From assembly GCA_964645775.1 (NCBI GenBank), contig CAZYBU010000006.1, positions 60,613-124,612 on the forward strand: a stretch of 64,000 nucleotides of DNA. Reading direction: 5' to 3'. The position numbers were made by a program, and so were the translations under genes. Below the pieces are notes generated by a model. It made no database searches and was not told the DNA's origin. It saw nothing but the letters and a program-made list of their open reading frames with translations. This DNA comes from CAZYBU01 sp964645775. GTDB lineage: Bacteria; Spirochaetota; UBA4802; UBA5550. This document shows positions 62,835 through 64,000 of the stretch, piece after piece. Position 1 is the first letter of the stretch. Every line of letters begins with the position of its first letter.

Positions 62835-63674
62835 TTATTTCTTTGTTATTTCTTGCGCAAATTCAGGATAAAGTTTACAGATACATTCGGGACATATCCC
62901 GTGGGTAAGTGATTTTCCGTGTTCCGAATCCAGATATTTTTCAATTGACACCCATGAGTCTTGATTTTCTGGATTATCATTGTCGGTGCGGATTCGTTTG
63001 CAGTTGCTGCAGATTCCAAGAAGGTTCTCCATCTGTTGCATTTGTCGGAAGGCACGTCTAAGAAAAAAAGCCTTTTGTGCTAGCGCAGCTAATAATGTAA
63101 TAATAATGATTCCAAAAATTAACAGAGTGATATTGTTAATTAGGTTGTTATTGTATTGCGAGTGCTTTTGCATTATCGATGCGGAACTGTCGAGGCTATG
63201 CAAAAGTTTTTTTTCGTTGTTTGTTATATATTCAAATGAGTTACGGCTTTTGGTATAAAGATATTTCTCTATATGTAACCGAAAGGGTTGCCACAATTCA
63301 TGTATATCAGAAAAGCGGTTTCCAATACCTGGGGCACTTGTTGCAGAGATATTTTCTGACTTGTCGCCCTGAATAGTAGTTACAGCTTGTCCTCCAGAGT
63401 TAAGGGCATTAAATGTTTTTTCAAAATCATTCAATGATCGCTTTATCGAGTCAGCCTTCTGGATGTTTGCATTATGGAACAGTACATCTTTTACGATTTT
63501 TTGAATCAGCGTCCTCTGTTTTCCAACAAGGTTGAGCCTGAGCGCCGTATCATTTTCGATTCTGTTGACTTGAAAAAGAGTAACCAGAAGAACTATTATC
63601 GTAATTAAGCTAATGCTATAAGGAAAATACTGTTTAAAAATTCGTATAACATCTTTTTTTTTAATGTGTCTCAT
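62835..63674 (-). CDS. PilJ-type membrane sensor with C-terminal CxxC zinc-finger-like domain, no kinase
   Basis: About 279 residues from ATG 63674; a longer frame starts at 63728 (GTG), neither with a clear ribosome site. Helix (about 17-37), PilJ/NarX-like type-IV sensory helix (RLNLVGKQRTLIQKI), periplasmic domain, second helix (about 180-200), then ICSNCKRIRTDN ... DSWVSIEKYL ... GICPECICKLYPEF, the four-Cys module often seen at the ends of response regulators and kinases. No HisKA, GGDEF or MCP domain, so output must go through a partner. Confidence 0.75.
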   Translation of the reverse strand: MRHIKKKDVIRIFKQYFPYSISLITIIVLLVTLFQVNRIENDTALRLNLVGKQRTLIQKIVKDVLFHNANIQKADSIKRSLNDFEKTFNALNSGGQAVTTIQGDKSENISATSAPGIGNRFSDIHELWQPFRLHIEKYLYTKSRNSFEYITNNEKKLLHSLDSSASIMQKHSQYNNNLINNITLLIFGIIIITLLAALAQKAFFLRRAFRQMQQMENLLGICSNCKRIRTDNDNPENQDSWVSIEKYLDSEHGKSLTHGICPECICKLYPEFAQEITKK

Positions 63675-63728
63675 ATAATTACATAACCTATTAAATATAA
63701 TGGTATAAACTCGTGGTACTTGACGCAC

Positions 63729-64000
63729 AGCTATGCTTTACTATGGATGGATTAGACTGATGATGTTACATAAAAAAATTAATTTCGGGTTTCTGAAAAT
63801 GGCATTTTAGATGATGACAATTTATCTTATGTTATTGGTATTTAAATCATAGCATATTATTTCTAAACAGAAAATATAATAAATATTTTTATTCACAGTA
63901 ATGCCGGGCACGGACGCCCGGTAACACAAGAACAACCCAGGCCCCCCGTTTCATATAACGTTTAGCAGAGTATCTTTGCCACCCTGGTGATGATACTCTG
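63729..64000. other. A+T-rich right edge with hairpin and possible 3' end of a minus-strand gene
   Basis: A hairpin CCGGGC (63904-63909) / GCCCGG (63916-63921). On the minus strand the last 36 bases read QSIITRVAKILC and a TAA at 63964-63962, which could be the C-terminus of a gene entering from the right, with the hairpin as its terminator. Too short to confirm. Confidence 0.25.

Noticed and set aside
1..64000. tRNA, rRNA, integrase, attachment sites
   Set aside because: The intergenic stretches were read for cloverleaf arms, CCA ends and direct repeats beside the 25-41 kb block. None was convincing.

Overview
The window looks like chromosome of a Gram-negative bacterium. Evidence for two membranes is a TonB-dependent receptor with its own ExbB-ExbD-TonB, an LpxH-like phosphoesterase and several lipoprotein leaders. 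The mix of 7TMR-DISM receptors, SpoIIE-type phosphatases, very long PAS/GAF hybrid kinases and short EF-Ts is what I would expect of an environmental spirochaete, but nothing here proves the phylum. No rRNA, tRNA, CRISPR array, intact transposase or prophage gene was seen.

Layout. 1-6.9 kb: signalling (7TMR/SpoIIE/TPR phosphatase, hybrid kinase) and small envelope proteins. 7.0-14.1 kb: one tightly packed housekeeping operon, rpsB-tsf-pyrH-frr-uppS-cdsA-dxr-rseP (translation, nucleotide, isoprenoid and envelope functions), with 4-bp overlaps at several joints. 14.2-19.1 kb: an orphan Phd-type antitoxin, a reductase/membrane-protein pair, a Yip1-like gene broken by an in-frame TAA, hisD and a single-domain response regulator. 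19.4-22.4 kb: nifS-nifU and a UbiA/MqnP-type prenyltransferase. 22.4-24.9 kb: two nitroreductase-fold enzymes and a TetR regulator.

25.1-40.7 kb is the most interesting part: a visibly more A+T-rich, all-plus-strand run of about a dozen genes. It encodes a HemN/ChuW-like radical SAM enzyme, a TonB-dependent receptor, a gate-domain membrane protein, a CobN/HmuS-family chelatase subunit, two paralogous BtuF-like lipoproteins, a FecCD permease, an ABC ATPase, a fused ChlI-ChlD AAA+/VWA protein, and ExbB, ExbD and TonB. There are no cobalamin or chlorophyll synthesis genes. The most economical reading is a complete import line for a metallated tetrapyrrole (haem the first guess) followed by cytoplasmic metal removal or ring opening without oxygen. 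Its edges carry gene debris, which fits acquisition by transfer.

40.7-49.5 kb: cold-shock protein, LpxH-like enzyme, BCCT transporter overlapping a universal stress protein, and a series of small envelope proteins. 49.6-61.2 kb: three large sensory proteins (1481-aa REC/PAS/GAF kinase; 7TM-LuxR membrane regulator; 1000-aa kinase-REC-AraC hybrid) with an AAA/DUF4143 ATPase. 61.2-64 kb: a truncated SpoIIE phosphatase, a DUF4168 protein behind a striking palindromic operator, and a PilJ-type sensor lacking an output kinase.

A dispersed palindrome with core ACCGATAACTATCGGT recurs at seven places between and at the ends of genes, mostly from 42 to 58 kb.
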